64,000 nt of DNA from Diaporthe sp. PMI_573 (lineage: Eukaryota; Ascomycota; Sordariomycetes; Diaporthales; Diaporthaceae). The position numbers were made by a program, and so were the translations under genes. The DNA lies in the NCBI GenBank assembly GCA_021399435.1, contig JAJTUP010000004.1, forward strand, positions 1,922,001-1,986,000. Reading direction: 5' to 3'. Below the pieces are notes generated by a model. The model worked only from the letters and a program-made list of their open reading frames with translations. It did not search any database and was not told the origin of the DNA. Shown piece after piece: positions 1-12,200 of this stretch (the stretch's first letter is position 1; each line of letters opens with the position of its first letter).

Positions 1-873
1 CCGTTGATATGGCGTCTGCTCAAGTCAGAGGGCGTGACGCACTTCAACGCCGCGCCGACAGTCAACACGCTCCTGTGCGCGGACCCCAACGCCGCGCCGC
101 TCGACCGCCCCTGCCAGGTCACCGTGGCTGCGTCGCCGCCGTCTGGCCACCTGTTCGAGCAGATGACGAACCTGAACCTGCACCCCGTGCACGTGTACGG
201 GATGACGGAGACGTACGGGCCGATCACCAAGGGCTACATCATGCCCGAGTGGGACGCCTTGGACCCCAAGGACAAGTACCAGCTCATGGCGCGGCAGGGC
301 CACGGGTTCGTCGCGAGCCTGCCCGTGAGGGTGGTCAAGACGGATCAGCCAGAGGATGCGCTCGTCGACGTTGCCAGGGACGGAAAGGAGATCGGCGAGA
401 TCGTCTTCTTCGGCAATATCTGCTCGAGGGGCTACTACAAGGACCCGGAGGCGACCAAGAAGCTGTTCGTCGGCGGCGGGCTGCACTCGGGCGACCTGGC
501 CGTGCAGCACCCGGACGGGGCGATACAGATTCTCGACCGCGCCAAGGACATCATCATCTCGGGCGGCGAGAACATCTCGTCGGTCGCGCTCGAGAGCATG
601 CTCGTCAAGCACCCGGACGTCCTCGAGGCCGGCGTGGTGGCGGTCGCGGACTCGCACTGGGGCGAGCGGCCCAAGGCCTACGTGACGGTGAGGTCGGGCA
701 AGGATGTGGAGGGAAAGGACATTGTCGACTGGGCCAAGCACCAGAGCCAGATCTCCAAGTTCATGGTGCCCCGGGAGGTGGAGATCGTCTCGGAGCTGCC
801 CAAGACGTCGACGGGGAAGATCAAGAAGAATGTCCTCCGGGAGTGGGCGAAGCACGGCCAGCACGGGGAGTGA
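1..873 (+). CDS. AMP-dependent acyl-CoA synthetase/ligase, C-terminal part (5' truncated)
   Basis: This is the C-terminal ~290 residues of an adenylate-forming acyl-CoA ligase; the reading frame is already open at base 1, so the start lies outside the window. Family knowledge: these enzymes activate a carboxylic acid with ATP to an acyl-AMP, then transfer it to CoA. Visible motifs, in order, are the VYGMTETYGP core motif, the GDLAVQ segment, the LDRAKDIIISGGENIS hinge region and the C-terminal PKTSTGKIKK motif with the catalytic lysine. All key motifs of this half are intact. The protein ends in QHGE, so there is no C-terminal SKL-type peroxisomal signal. The substrate cannot be told from the sequence; medium-chain fatty acids or aromatic acids are possible. 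The stop is TGA at 871-873. Confidence 0.9.
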   Translation, partial: PLIWRLLKSEGVTHFNAAPTVNTLLCADPNAAPLDRPCQVTVAASPPSGHLFEQMTNLNLHPVHVYGMTETYGPITKGYIMPEWDALDPKDKYQLMARQGHGFVASLPVRVVKTDQPEDALVDVARDGKEIGEIVFFGNICSRGYYKDPEATKKLFVGGGLHSGDLAVQHPDGAIQILDRAKDIIISGGENISSVALESMLVKHPDVLEAGVVAVADSHWGERPKAYVTVRSGKDVEGKDIVDWAKHQSQISKFMVPREVEIVSELPKTSTGKIKKNVLREWAKHGQHGE

Positions 874-2174
874 GCGAGGATTGTTTGCTTTGTCTGACAC
901 AGGCAAGCATCAGAAGAGCAGGATGGTGAAGGCGGAGGCTGAGAAGGGAACGTCGAGGAGCCGGGGGGATGCGGACACGAACCTGTTCGCCGCTCGACCG
1001 GCGTCCGGCGGGATAGGCAAATACGCCATGGGAAATCCCACGGGATGCTTATCCGAAGAAGAAGAATAACACCTCATATTGACCACTGCTTGTTTAGCGT
1101 TGTTGAACTTGCGATAGGAGGCTCACCATGGGAAGAGGGAGCGGCGGGATCCGGGCCGCTCAGCCGGGTGCAGGGGCAGGTGGATAGACGGGCAGAGGTT
1201 CCTGTGAGAGACGCTTGAGTTAGTAGACAAGAGTTGCTTCATATTTTTAGTATTGAGATGCCTCATACGTAGCTGTCTCATTGCTGCGATAACTGCTCTG
1301 TGGTCCCATCCAACTGGTCAGGATTCTGCGATTCGTGCTCGTACGAGTGGACGCGACAACATGGGTCGTTCCATATTTCAAGCCACCTGTACATTTCTAA
1401 CACTCTTATCGCTGCTGTTCTTGATTCGCTAGCAGAATGGGCTGGCCTCGAATGCCGTTAATTTCCCCCACTCCCCTGCACAGGTCGGTTCTATATTGAT
1501 GTGTTGTGACAAGAGGTGGTGATCAAGCCAGGGTTGATTGGAACCCTGGGTGGACATGATTCGAGCTTGTAATCGACCTACCCCTTTGGGCGGATACCCA
1601 CTTGATTTACACATGTAAACCGAATACGTGTATTCTTCTGTGGTTCCTACTGACCAGTGACCCATCACAGAGTGGATAGCATGCGTAAAGGATGGGCAGA
1701 TCTCACTTGCATACGGTGTTCCATCTCAGATCTGTGTCGCCTCGGGACGGCCCGCAGTGGGGGATGGATCGAATAATGTCAAAAGAACCAGCAGACTCGA
1801 ATCCACCTAATTCTCCCAGCGAAATATGGAAAAGATAGGAAATAAAGTATCCTTTCTGAGTAAGTGGCAGGCCGCAGGCCTGGACAGCGAATCGGCAACA
1901 GATTCTAGATCCCCAGGTCCCTCCTGCATTAGTCGCAGATCGACCTGCATATTGCAGTTCGCCAAGTCTGAGCAGGGGTCCGTCTACATACTGCTCCGAG
2001 TCTTTGACATCATTGCTGGGCCCTCTAGCTTCGACTTCTCTGGAATGCATTTGGCTGAGGCTCCGAGGTATTTTTCTTTACTTATGGATCTTACCACCAC
2101 GCAAGCTCAATGTGGTAGATGAAGGAGAATACCAGGTGTGACGGCACTAATCAGGTACACAAGAATTGCTCATC
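874..2174. other. Intergenic: ligase 3' end and photolyase promoter
   Basis: No convincing gene is seen; the short ORFs here lack family features and have no splice structure. The hexamer GATCGA occurs at 1767-1772 and 1938-1943, upstream of a photolyase gene. That resembles the GATC-type light-response elements bound by White Collar complexes in fungi, but two hexamers are weak evidence. Confidence 0.5.
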
Positions 2175-4241
2175 ATGGGTAAATCAGCGAGAGTCATCTA
2201 CTGTGAGACGAGACACAAGCCCGGAATATTTCAAAGTACAGCAGAAAGCTGACTTGCCCACAGGGTTCAGGACAGACCTGCGCCTCCACGACTCGCCAGC
2301 ACTCAAGGCAGCCCTGGACCTCAAACCAGAGTGCCTCTGGCCCATATTCACGTGGGACCCTCACTATGTCTACCGCGCCAAAGGGGGAACCAACAGGTGG
2401 CAGTTCCTCCTGGACTGCCAGAACGACCTATCCGCGTCCATCACCAAGCTGAACAAGAAGTCCAAGCTCTTCGTCCTCCGCGAGGGGCCCCAGACCCTGT
2501 TCCCCAAGCTCTTCAAGGCCTGGAACGTGACGCACCTCGTCTTCGAGAAGGACACGGACGCCTACGCCCGCGACCGCGACGAGGCAGTCACCAAAGCAGC
2601 CAGGGAGGCCGGCGTCGAGGTCATCATCAAGTCCGGCCGCACGCTGTGGGACAGCGACGACGTCGTCAAGGCCAACGGCGGGAAACCCACCATGTCGGCA
2701 ACCCAGCTCAGGAACGCGGGCGAGAAGTGCGGAAAGATAGCCAAGCCCATCCCTGCCCCGAAATCCCTCCCGGACCCGGGCGACATGCCCGTCGACGACC
2801 TCGCCAACGAGCACGAACAGCCGCCCTCGGACCCGGACTTCAACGCGGCGTGGCGCACGCTCAAGGACAAGGGGTACACCAAGCTCGCCGGGCCGAAGGG
2901 GGACTTTGCGATCGAGACAATGGCGGAGCTGGGGTTCCCGGATGCGACGACCCCCCACCGCGGCGGCGAGACGCTCGCGCTCAAGAGGCTGGACGAGGTC
3001 ATGGCCGACGTCGAGTACGCCGCCACCTTCCGCAAGCCCGAAACCAGCCCAGCCGCGTTCGAGCCGCAGTCGACCACCCTGCTGAGCCCGTTCCTGCACT
3101 TTGGCGCCCTGAGCTGCCGCCTCTTCTACCACCGCGCCCAGGAGGCCGTCGACAAGTACAAGGGCAAGGCGTCGACACCGCCTGAGAGCCTGACGGGGCA
3201 GCTGCTCTTCCGGGATAGTAAGTGGGCTTAACTTGAATACTGTACTGTTTCTTTAGAATCCTAAAGAGATACCCTTCGCTCTGAGGAAAGATTGAAATGC
3301 AACTCACAGAAAACCTAGTGTACTTCGCGGCACAAGCAGCCCTAGGCCACGCGATGATACAAACAGCCTACAACCCACAGGTCCGGTTCATACCGTGGCA
3401 CCTCCCCTCAGTCCTGGAACCGAGCAACAGCCCAACGGACAAGACAACCAAGGAGATCACCGTCCCGGGCAAGTACAAAGTAGACAGCGCCGAGGCAGAG
3501 GAGTGGTTCCAGCGGTGGAAGACCGGCACGACGGGATTCCCCTGGATCGACGCGCTGATGCGGCAGCTGCGGCAAGACGGCTGGGTCCACCACCTAGGCC
3601 GCCACTCCCTCGCGTGCTTCCTGACGCGGGGCGGGTGCTACGTGCACTGGGAGCGCGGGGCAGAGGTCTTCTCGGAGCTCCTGCTCGACCACGAGCCCGC
3701 GTGCAACGGGGGCAACTGGCAGTGGCTCAGCTGCACCGCCTTCTTCGCGCAGTACTACCGGTGCTACTCGCCCGTGAGCTTCCCGCAGAAGTGGGACAAG
3801 GAGGGAAACTTCGTGCGGCGGTGGGTGCCCGAGCTGGAGGGGGTGCCCGCAAAGTACTTATACGAGCCGTGGAAGGCCCCGATCGCGGACCTCAAGAAGG
3901 CCGGCGTGAAGCTGGTCGAGTTCCCTGGCGTCGGCGAGGAGATGGCGGAGGGCACGTACCCGAAGCCGATGTTTGACTTTGGCGAGAGGCGGACCATCTG
4001 CATCGCGAGCTTGAAGAAGGCTTACAGCGTTGGCCTGCGCGGGAACGACAAGAAGGTGCTGGATGGGAGCTGGAGGGAGCTGTTCGAGGGTGGCGGTGGG
4101 AACGAGGAGGTCATGGGTCTGACCGACCAGAGCGACGATGGCAGGGACGCAGATGACGGCGACGCAGGCAGCAAAAAGGCCAACGGAAAGCGGTCAAAAG
4201 CAGGGCCTATGGACAGGCACGTCAAAAAGCAGAAGTCATAG
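2175..4241 (+). CDS. Cryptochrome/photolyase family protein, animal-type (6-4) photolyase class
   Basis: Predicted exons are 2175-2202, 2264-3217 and 3319-4241, giving 634 residues. The 28-nt first exon encodes MGKSARVIY. Its donor splits the Trp codon, and splicing restores YWFRTDLRLHDSPAL, the conserved start of the photolyase N-terminal domain; unspliced reading from this ATG hits a stop. The second junction restores RDMYFAAQAALG. The alpha/beta antenna domain comes first, then the FAD-binding helical domain. The segment WVHHLGRHSLACFLTRG carries the two histidines that are catalytic in (6-4) photolyases, and GNWQWLSCTAFF is conserved. The class repairs UV (6-4) photoproducts with FADH- and light; some fungal members also act in light signalling. 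A basic tail (GKRSKAGP, HVKKQKS) is a likely nuclear signal. The gene converges with the CLC gene, with 239 bp between the stops. Confidence 0.93.
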
Positions 4242-4480
4242 CACGCGGAATTGTCACTTGGCAAATCACTGGGACCCCCAGGGCAGGCTACGCATGCTTG
4301 CTATGCACGGGCAACAGTAAATGAAATTCTAAATTTCTTGACAAGCTTTGACGCCGAAACCTGTATCCCAATGCTCAAATGCATATGAAAAGCTGCCGAA
4401 CTCTCCTTCCGGCAGATGCAATTTGCCTCTGGGGCGTGTAGTGTTCTTGTCTTTCCAAATATCCTGCCACATTTCATAGG

Positions 4481-7400
4481 TTACATGTGGCCGTGCTTCT
4501 CCTCCAGCTCTCTCATGTACTTGACAAAGGTCTTCTTGTGTGTCTGTTTTCCTACTGTCAGCTTTGCTGTCACGCCTAAAAGGTCAGAAAAAAAAAGAAG
4601 GAAGAAACGAACCATGCCTGCGTATTTGCCGTCACGGAGAACGCAGATATATCTCAGACCCAGTTTCACGAAGCACTCGTACACAAGGTCCATGGGAGAA
4701 CGTATGTCCAGAGCCACAGGCGCCTATCGAAGCAGTCAGTTTTTGATTTCTGCAATCTTCATCAGTGGGACCTACCGGGTCGATATATCTTGTGAAGTCG
4801 GTGGGATCAGGGCCCCCGTCATCCGAGTCGTCAATGGAAGGCACTTGAGCCATTAGACACAAGTCCGAACTCTCGTCCAGGAGCTGATCTAGGGCAAATT
4901 CCAGGTCTGGTGCAGGTATCAACCCGACCAGCACGCCCTTCCTTAGAATGGGCAGGCCGCCATCGATCTCGCCAGCAGCATGCAGACGCTCCAGCTTGCC
5001 TCTCAGGCTCATGGCCGAAACGAGAGGTGAGCTAGTTATGTCAATCACTCTTTCACGGCGTACCCTGGGTACAAGGTCTGCGAGGTCGGTCGTGAAGATC
5101 GGCTTGTGCTTGTTGTTGAGGAAAGGATACGAGTTCAGCTCCGTCAAAAGGTCCTAATGACAGTCAGCATTTGCTCTTCCTTTCAATTGCCATTATCCTA
5201 CTCACATAAATGCTCAGTGGCTCGATGAAATCAGATGTCCATTTCGAAACGAGAATAGCCAAGGAAAATGGTAGCACATAATCAAGGCTTCCGGTTAGCT
5301 CGAACAAGATGACTGGTGTGCGTTAGTACTTGTTACAGAGCGCCAGAGGATGTATTCTGTAGAGTTCCAAATATGACAGACGGGGACCCGTCAAGGGAGA
5401 ACTTCTTGTGCTTACCGGCCAAGGTAACAGAGAGCCGAGTTACGCCACACATGGTCGAGCCGGCCGCGATCAGCGCATATACGCCGGGCTGAATACAAGT
5501 AGCATCTCCTATCCGTGAGCATCGATCCCAGACGGGCCATGTGTTGAACGTCATGACCAGCCATTGAACACAATGTCCAATCAATCGACCCATCAAGCCG
5601 CCCACCACCATGGATGGCACGTATATGCCAGCTGGGACTTTCTGCACAATCAGATCGTGTTAGTGGCTCGTCAGAACTCCTCGCGTCGGGGATCTAGCGT
5701 TCAAGGGAGGAAGAATCAGACAACTCACAATACCAAATGTAATTACGGTCAAAAATCCCTTGATGAGAAAAGCAACCAACAAGTTCCGTAGTACGGGAGG
5801 AATATCCGCCCGTGCATCTGGACACAAGCCAACCTCGTCCAGACTGTCGTCCTCCGGGTCGCAAGGAGCTGCGAGATTGTACAGCAGCTTTGCGACCGGC
5901 AGCTTTGTAAGCCCGTTCCAGTATCCAATCAACCCCGTGACCAGGGCCACCAGAAGGACCTCCACGACGGGTGCCCTTTTGATGACGGAAATCTTGCGGA
6001 AAGTCCTAGCCCAGTACCTGGAGGCCTTGATGAACAGGGCACCGAGAACTCCGCCGAGGACCCCCACAATGACAAAGGAGACAAGCTCGAAGTATTCCCA
6101 ATCAACAGCGTAGTGGACTTGGAACATGACAATCTTGTGTGTTCCATATGGGTTGAGGAATTTCAAGGTGAGTGCGGCAATGATGCAGCAGAAGAAGGTC
6201 CTGAAGAGGGTTTTCGCGGGGAAGAAGTAAGCGACCTCCTCCAACCCGAACAAGACGCCGCCTAAGGGGGCACCAAAAGCAACGGCAACACCTGCTGCTG
6301 CGGCTGCCGAAAGGACTTCACGTCGCTTTCCGTCGTTTCTGTCGTACTTTTCGAAGAGACGGCAGGCGATGTTGCCAACACAAGTCGCGATATGGACGTA
6401 GGGACCTTCCTTGCCCAGACTCAAGCCGGATGCCACGCTGAGGACCAGGCCCACTGACTTGATGAGGAGAGTTTTCACACCCAAGAAACCGTGCAGCACA
6501 AAGCCGCTCAGGATGACGCGCACCTCGGCGACTCCACTGCCAGCAGCCGAGTAGTAGATCATGGGCGGTGCCGTCGGGGCGGGTGAGGTCGCCTGACGCC
6601 GTGGGGGTGTGACGTCGCCGTTGTCGTGCTCGGGCTCGTTGTCAGCTAGGACGGCGGCCTCGGCAGCCAGATTCTCGTCCAGGGTGGAAAGCCTGTAAGC
6701 CGATGGAACGACGGTCTTGGTCGTGAGCGTGAGCAGACACGCAGCCAATGCGAACAGGTTGACCCAGACAATATAGACAAGCCATTCCCTCCACTTGGCA
6801 GCTAAGGGCCAGTCTTGAAAGTATCCGGACCAAGACACCCAGTCGGTGCAGTCCCCCAGCGGACAGCATCTCTTCTCGCTCAAGTACCAGCTCGTCTGGC
6901 AGTAGCCGTCCTTCCAGTCGAAGAGCACCTGTTCGGAGACGTTGATGGCATAGGCGATAACGGCCACAATAAAGCCGACCAATGCGGACAGGATCCAGCC
7001 CTGCGCGCCGTCCAAGAGGAGCTGTACACGGCCCCAGAAGTCGGTGCGGCTCCGCAGAGCCTTGGCGCGGTAGGCATCCGCGATGCTGTCGTGTACCCAG
7101 TCGGTGGAGGTAAATTGATCGTACCAGACACGGTCATCTTGGTAGAGGGATGTCTTGGACTCAGACATGGGGTCCTGGTGCTGGGAGATGGCATTAATCA
7201 GGCGTGTACCCCATGATCCGGCTCGGCTGTGGTGTCGGCTGTGTTGCTTGGTGGAAGAGGTAGCAGCTGTGAAGACGGGTGTCAGCTTTGATATGTCACG
7301 TACAGCAGGAACAGCGCAGTAGTGCGAACTTAGAAAGCTACTGCCCGTCGGCAGTTGCACATTGCGTGATGTTCGCGGCGTGCGCGGAGAGTCGGGCGCA

Positions 7401-7579
7401 TCGGAGATCTTGACGTGCGACCTGGAGCGTCCAAGCAGCGAGGTCCGCTCAGTAGGCTCTTCTGACATGGACCCTCGCCGGCTGTGCATGCGCGACGCAG
7501 GCCGCGAGCGCCTTCTGTGACTGATGGGCGAGTGGGGCACGGCAAGATGCGGCCTGTCGTCGTCCTGGTCGTTGTCCAT
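4481..7579 (-). CDS. CLC-family chloride channel / Cl-/H+ exchanger with C-terminal CBS pair
   Basis: Predicted exons, 5' to 3' on the minus strand: 7579-5729, 5641-5416, 5312-5206, 5153-4776, 4723-4613, 4543-4481. This gives about 911 residues, or 886 if the 75-nt in-frame segment 7341-7267 (GTAG...CACAG) is also an intron. Selectivity-filter motifs are present in order: GSGVAEV (~residue 348), GKEGPYVHIA (~388) with the gating glutamate, and KVPAGIYVPSM. GVLFGLEEV (~439) retains the proton glutamate typical of exchangers such as yeast Gef1 and mammalian ClC-5, so a 2Cl-/H+ antiporter of Golgi, endosomal or vacuolar membranes is inferred. Two CBS domains lie in the last three exons. The cytosolic N-terminus is Ser/Arg/His-rich. 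An in-frame ATG at 7624 would add 15 residues; I prefer 7579 (MDNDQDDD). Confidence 0.92.
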
Positions 7580-9222
7580 CTTGAGAGTGGTTGGATACGG
7601 AGGGTATCCTATCTGATATATCACTGCTAGCTACTGGGTAGAGCTTGGGTGTCGCCGAGTGGTGCCCCTCGCTGCATCAAAGAGCCGGACGGGTAAGCAT
7701 AGCGTGCGGTCGGATGGACGTTTGATGGTTGGGTCAGTGCGATTAGGTTCAGGATGGAAGTCTCTTGACCAAGTTTAAGGAATCGGAAAGAAGAAGGCCC
7801 AGGTGGACAATAGGATGAGGGCGGGAGTTGACGAGGGGCCCACTCTTTGCGGCCGGGGCAGATAATGAGGGACAAGGGACACCGAGGCTCGCGCCGATCT
7901 TGGTCTTTGAGCTTGGAAGGCCGTCAGGTGCGGGCCAAGGCCGAGCAGCTGCGATGGCAGTGTTTCAAGGAGGAGCAGGAAATGCCTATATTGGGGTTAT
8001 GGTGGCACAGAGTCGATGTTCAGCCCAGAACGTGGTCAGTAATAAACACGAGGTCGAGTCACCCGTGTTGTGTTGTGTGCCGAGCGGGTGGCTGCATCGA
8101 GGACTCTAATCTGCGACAGGCTTGCTTGGGCTTCGCATATTGCGCAATACCTTGGACGGACGGTCATCCCTGGCGGGGTCTTGACTCAAATGTCTTGCCG
8201 AGCTGCATGCGTTCTCGAGGTTGCGAGCATGCTTCCATGCAAATGGTGCAGGATGGATGGGTCACCCTACGCCTCGCCAGGTGTGTGGCAGATGGATGGA
8301 TAGGGATGCATTGTGACTTTATTTTGGGGCCACGAGGCTTTGGGTATTGCATCATACCTGGATCCTAGGGGCCCGTCCGTCGACCATTCCGGCTGATGAT
8401 TGGAGGCGAGCCGCCCAGCCTGAGCTGCACGTCTGGGGCAGCTTATGCCAACTGCAGTAAGGCGGTCAGGTCCCCTAAATGTGTCACCTGGTTCGTGGCG
8501 CGGGCAGACGCGGTGTGTGCAGACACGAGTATTGAACATAACTCGAGGACGATTTCCCAAAGAATTATCAACAACGACATCAAATACAGAGCAATCTGCT
8601 GTGTTATAATGAGCAATCTGTCAGTAGTCCCACGGAGATGCCATCCCTGCAGGTTGTACAAGACATCGGGACATTGTATAGTCAGTCGGGCATTACCAAG
8701 GCCGCCTGTGGCGCGTGACGCTCGTGCGGTGCGGGTGCGACGTGTTCGGGCGATAATCGCGGCTCACAGGCAGATCCCTCCAGACTTGTCGTGCCAGCTC
8801 AGGGTTAGCTTGAACCCTGGACCGGGGGGGGTTCTCCAAGCACTCGGGCGTTCCGCCTGACTTCACATCGCACGTCTCGATGTGAATGGAGGACGCTTGG
8901 CGTCTTGCATCTTTCTATTGCCAACAGGCCCACAACGCAAATGCTCTTTTGTTCTGCGGTTGCTAAATGCGTCGAGTCACATCTCAGCCCGTGATTATCG
9001 GACGATATCCACGCCCCAACAGCACATCAACTGACCTGAGGCCGACACTAGCGACCTCTACCCGGGCATCCAGCATTCCTACACCGCACCTGGCAGCCCG
9101 CATCTCTTCATGCACCCTGAGTGGCTTTGAGCTACGCCACTTAAACCCTGCTGTCGAGGAAACGATCATCGCGATCATCGCGATCATCGACGGGCTCCTC
9201 ATGGACCTGGTCAGAGCCCGTC
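7580..9222. other. Intergenic between divergent CLC and NRDE2 genes
   Basis: About 1.6 kb that must hold both promoters. Several unsupported ORFs occur (for example 7847-8368), with no recognisable domain. The only local structure I see is the 9-bp triplication just before the NRDE2 start. Confidence 0.6.
9163..9189. repeat. Three perfect copies of CGATCATCG
   Basis: The 9-bp unit CGATCATCG repeats three times head to tail, ending 33 bp before the NRDE2 start codon. It lies in the presumed 5' leader and could be a short slippage product or a binding-site array. Confidence 0.85.
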
Positions 9223-12200
9223 ATGGACAACAGGCCGGCCGCCCCAACATTCGCCTCCTTCAAGCCCAAGCCTCGAGATCCACCAGCTTCTCCCGAGCCC
9301 CCGGTATCAAACGAGGCCACCGAAGTTGAGAAGAAACGAGCTGTTCCGAGGTTTTCCTCCTTCAGACAGGTGCCTGAAAACTCACCAAAGCCCCCTGTTC
9401 CTGAAGCCGCAAGGGCCTCTGAAAAGAACCACGATGAAGATGGGCCTGACCGCAAGAGCCACACCGCACATCGGAGCAGGCATTCCAAGTCCACCTCCCA
9501 CCATCGCCACCGCCGCCATGAGCGGCACCGTTCTCGAAGTGCGGAGAAACGGCCATCTCCATCTCCGGTTCCAGGAAAACCGGCTCCCAGGGAAGAGCCT
9601 TTGTTCATCACTGACAAACGCGGGGATTCCCTGATTGTGAGATACGGGTCAAACGAAAGATCCAAGGTCCCTGCATATCGCCGCTATGGTGCAGGCAAAG
9701 TTATGGGAGCGACAGGTCGGCTCCGCCTTATTTACGATGGTTCAAGGCAGCTCTTCAGCCTCGGAGGCAAGTTGGGAGATGGTCCCTCCGCCTTTCGAGA
9801 CAGGAACATTCTGGCCAATGCATCCCGAAAGAAGGTGCAGGTCTTCAGGTTGCGCTCAAAACCGGGTCAAGATCAGACAGAGCTCAATGAAGACTGGTAT
9901 GATTACATCCCCATGTCAGACTCTCGCAAGCGGAAGAGGGCCAGTGCTGAGCCTGAAGACGTCTCCGAGGACGAGGGGCCCAATTACCGGTCAATCCAAG
10001 GCAAGGCCAAGGCCCGTGACTTTGTCGATAGTGATCTCGAGTCTGCTGGTACCTCGGACTCTGAAAACGAGCCCGTAGTCGACGTGTCTGACCCTGCAAG
10101 GCAAGAGTCTATCAAGTTATCTCGACGTGTCAAGGATCATCCCGAGGATGTAGATGCCTGGCTGGATCTTGTTGATCTTCAAGAATCGCTCCTCCGCCTA
10201 GACGAGCACACTCGCCAAGAGAGGAGTGATGATGAAGCCAAAGGGCTAGCAAGCATGAGGGTCTCTCTTCTCGAAGAGGCCCTGCCTTCTGCTCCCGACA
10301 AGCAAGGTCGTGCAAGACTACTCTTGAGACTCATGCGCGAGGGCTCTAGGATATGGAGCAGTAAAACACTGACAAAACGCTGGTCCGAGGTCAGTCGCGA
10401 GGACGACAGCTTCGCTTTGTGGAAAGCGCATCTGAATCACAGGCTCTCCAACATGACAACCTTCACCTACGAAGAAGTGAAGAAATTGCACTTTGAACGT
10501 TTACAGCTACTCAGGCAACGCCTGGCTGACAATGAAATGAGCAGCACCAATACTTTTCAATCAGCTGACATCTGCAACGAGCTTGTCTATGTCTTTCTGA
10601 GGACCACGCGGTTCATTCACGACGCTGGCTACTCGGAGTTGGCAGTTGCCGCGTGGCAGGCCATCCTGGAGCTCACCTTTGCTCGGCCGAGGGATGCGTC
10701 CGACCTAGAGGCTGAGGATCTAATGTCATCGTTCGGTGATTTTTGGGAGAGCGAAGTTCCTCGTATCGGCGAAGACAACGCCAAAGGGTGGATGCAATTT
10801 GCGGAAGCAGAGGAAATGGCCGACTTACCAGAGTCGAAAATCGATCCACCAGCTGCACCGCCTGGTACGAGAGACGTCTATAAAGCTTGGGCTGCTTTAG
10901 AAACGCACCGAGGCAAGAATGCGAGACTTGCTGCTCGGACTCTGGACGAAGGGACAGAAGATGATCCGTTTCGCGTGGTCATGTTTTCCGATCTCAAGCC
11001 ACTGATGTTCTACCTGCCACCATCCATTCTCACATCAATGAGGGAGCCGCTGCTAGATGCTTTCCTTCTCTTCAGCCAATGCCTGCCAGCGTCGAAAGCA
11101 CCCAGCGCCATGATTCAAGAGGCGCTCAGTGACCCGTTCATATGTGGCAACGTGGTTGCAACTGAGGACCTGAATGCTAAGGAGCACCATCATTCGGAGG
11201 AAACAGGAAGGAAAGAGCCAAGGTTCACGCATCCCAACCACCATATGGCCTTGTCCACAGATGTTCTCTTCGCGGGAGAAAACTGGTTCAGCTATTTCGA
11301 CCATGCGCTACCATCAGAGGCTGGTTTGGCTCTGAAGGTCACGACACAATTAGCACTGAATTTTGGCCTTGACTCTGTCGGGGAATACAGTCTGGCCGTG
11401 GCGTGGAAGAAGGACCCGGTCACTGTAAAAAAGGCGGCAAAAGCACTGCTGAAGCGATACACTTCGAATACGCGTCTGTATAATGCATATGCTCTTGCCG
11501 AGTGGCGGCAGGGAAACGAAGACGTGGCGAGGAAAGTTCTTCTGACTGCGACGAGTCAAGACATAGCACGGAAGCAGCCCCTGTGGAACACTTTGGCCTG
11601 GCTGGAGCTCGAGGCTGGGAACAAGCAAAAGTCCTTGGCCTTGTGCGTCTCGTCGACCGAAGATCAAAGCGATCAAAGCTTAGTCCACCGATTACTGGAG
11701 GCCAAGGATATCATAGCCTCGAGTAAGCTACTGAAAACGCGGCAAGTACTATCTTCACACAGAGACTTTTTGCTTTCCTCCGGCGACCTCAGCCAAGCGT
11801 CAGAATTCGCCCAGACGCTTTCTCTGTTCGAATATCTCTCCAACGACACCTCAACGGAACCGATGTCATCGCAACAGGGCAGGATCTCAGCAGCAATGAG
11901 CAGCATCAACGCCTTCACCTCCGACGTCGTGTCGCGCGGGCACGGGTCATCAGCCGACCTCGAGCGGCTTCTACAGTCCACAGCACACCTACTCTACCTG
12001 CACGCCAGCAGGGGCCCGTTCCGGCCGCCCTTCGTGAGGGACCAGCTGTACTCGTTCCTGAAGCTGTTCCCCTCCAACACCGTCTTCCTCAACCTCTTCG
12101 CCTGGGCTGACACGAGCCTCCTGCTCAACGACCCTATCCGCGAGGCGCTGCGGAACCTCGTGCTGAGGGAGCCGCACGACCGCGTCAGCAGCAGGGTATT

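Noticed and set aside
25..906. Long ORFs in other frames over the acyl-CoA ligase
   Set aside because: They are Arg/Gly/Ala-rich shadows of the GC-rich coding frame that carries all the ligase motifs.
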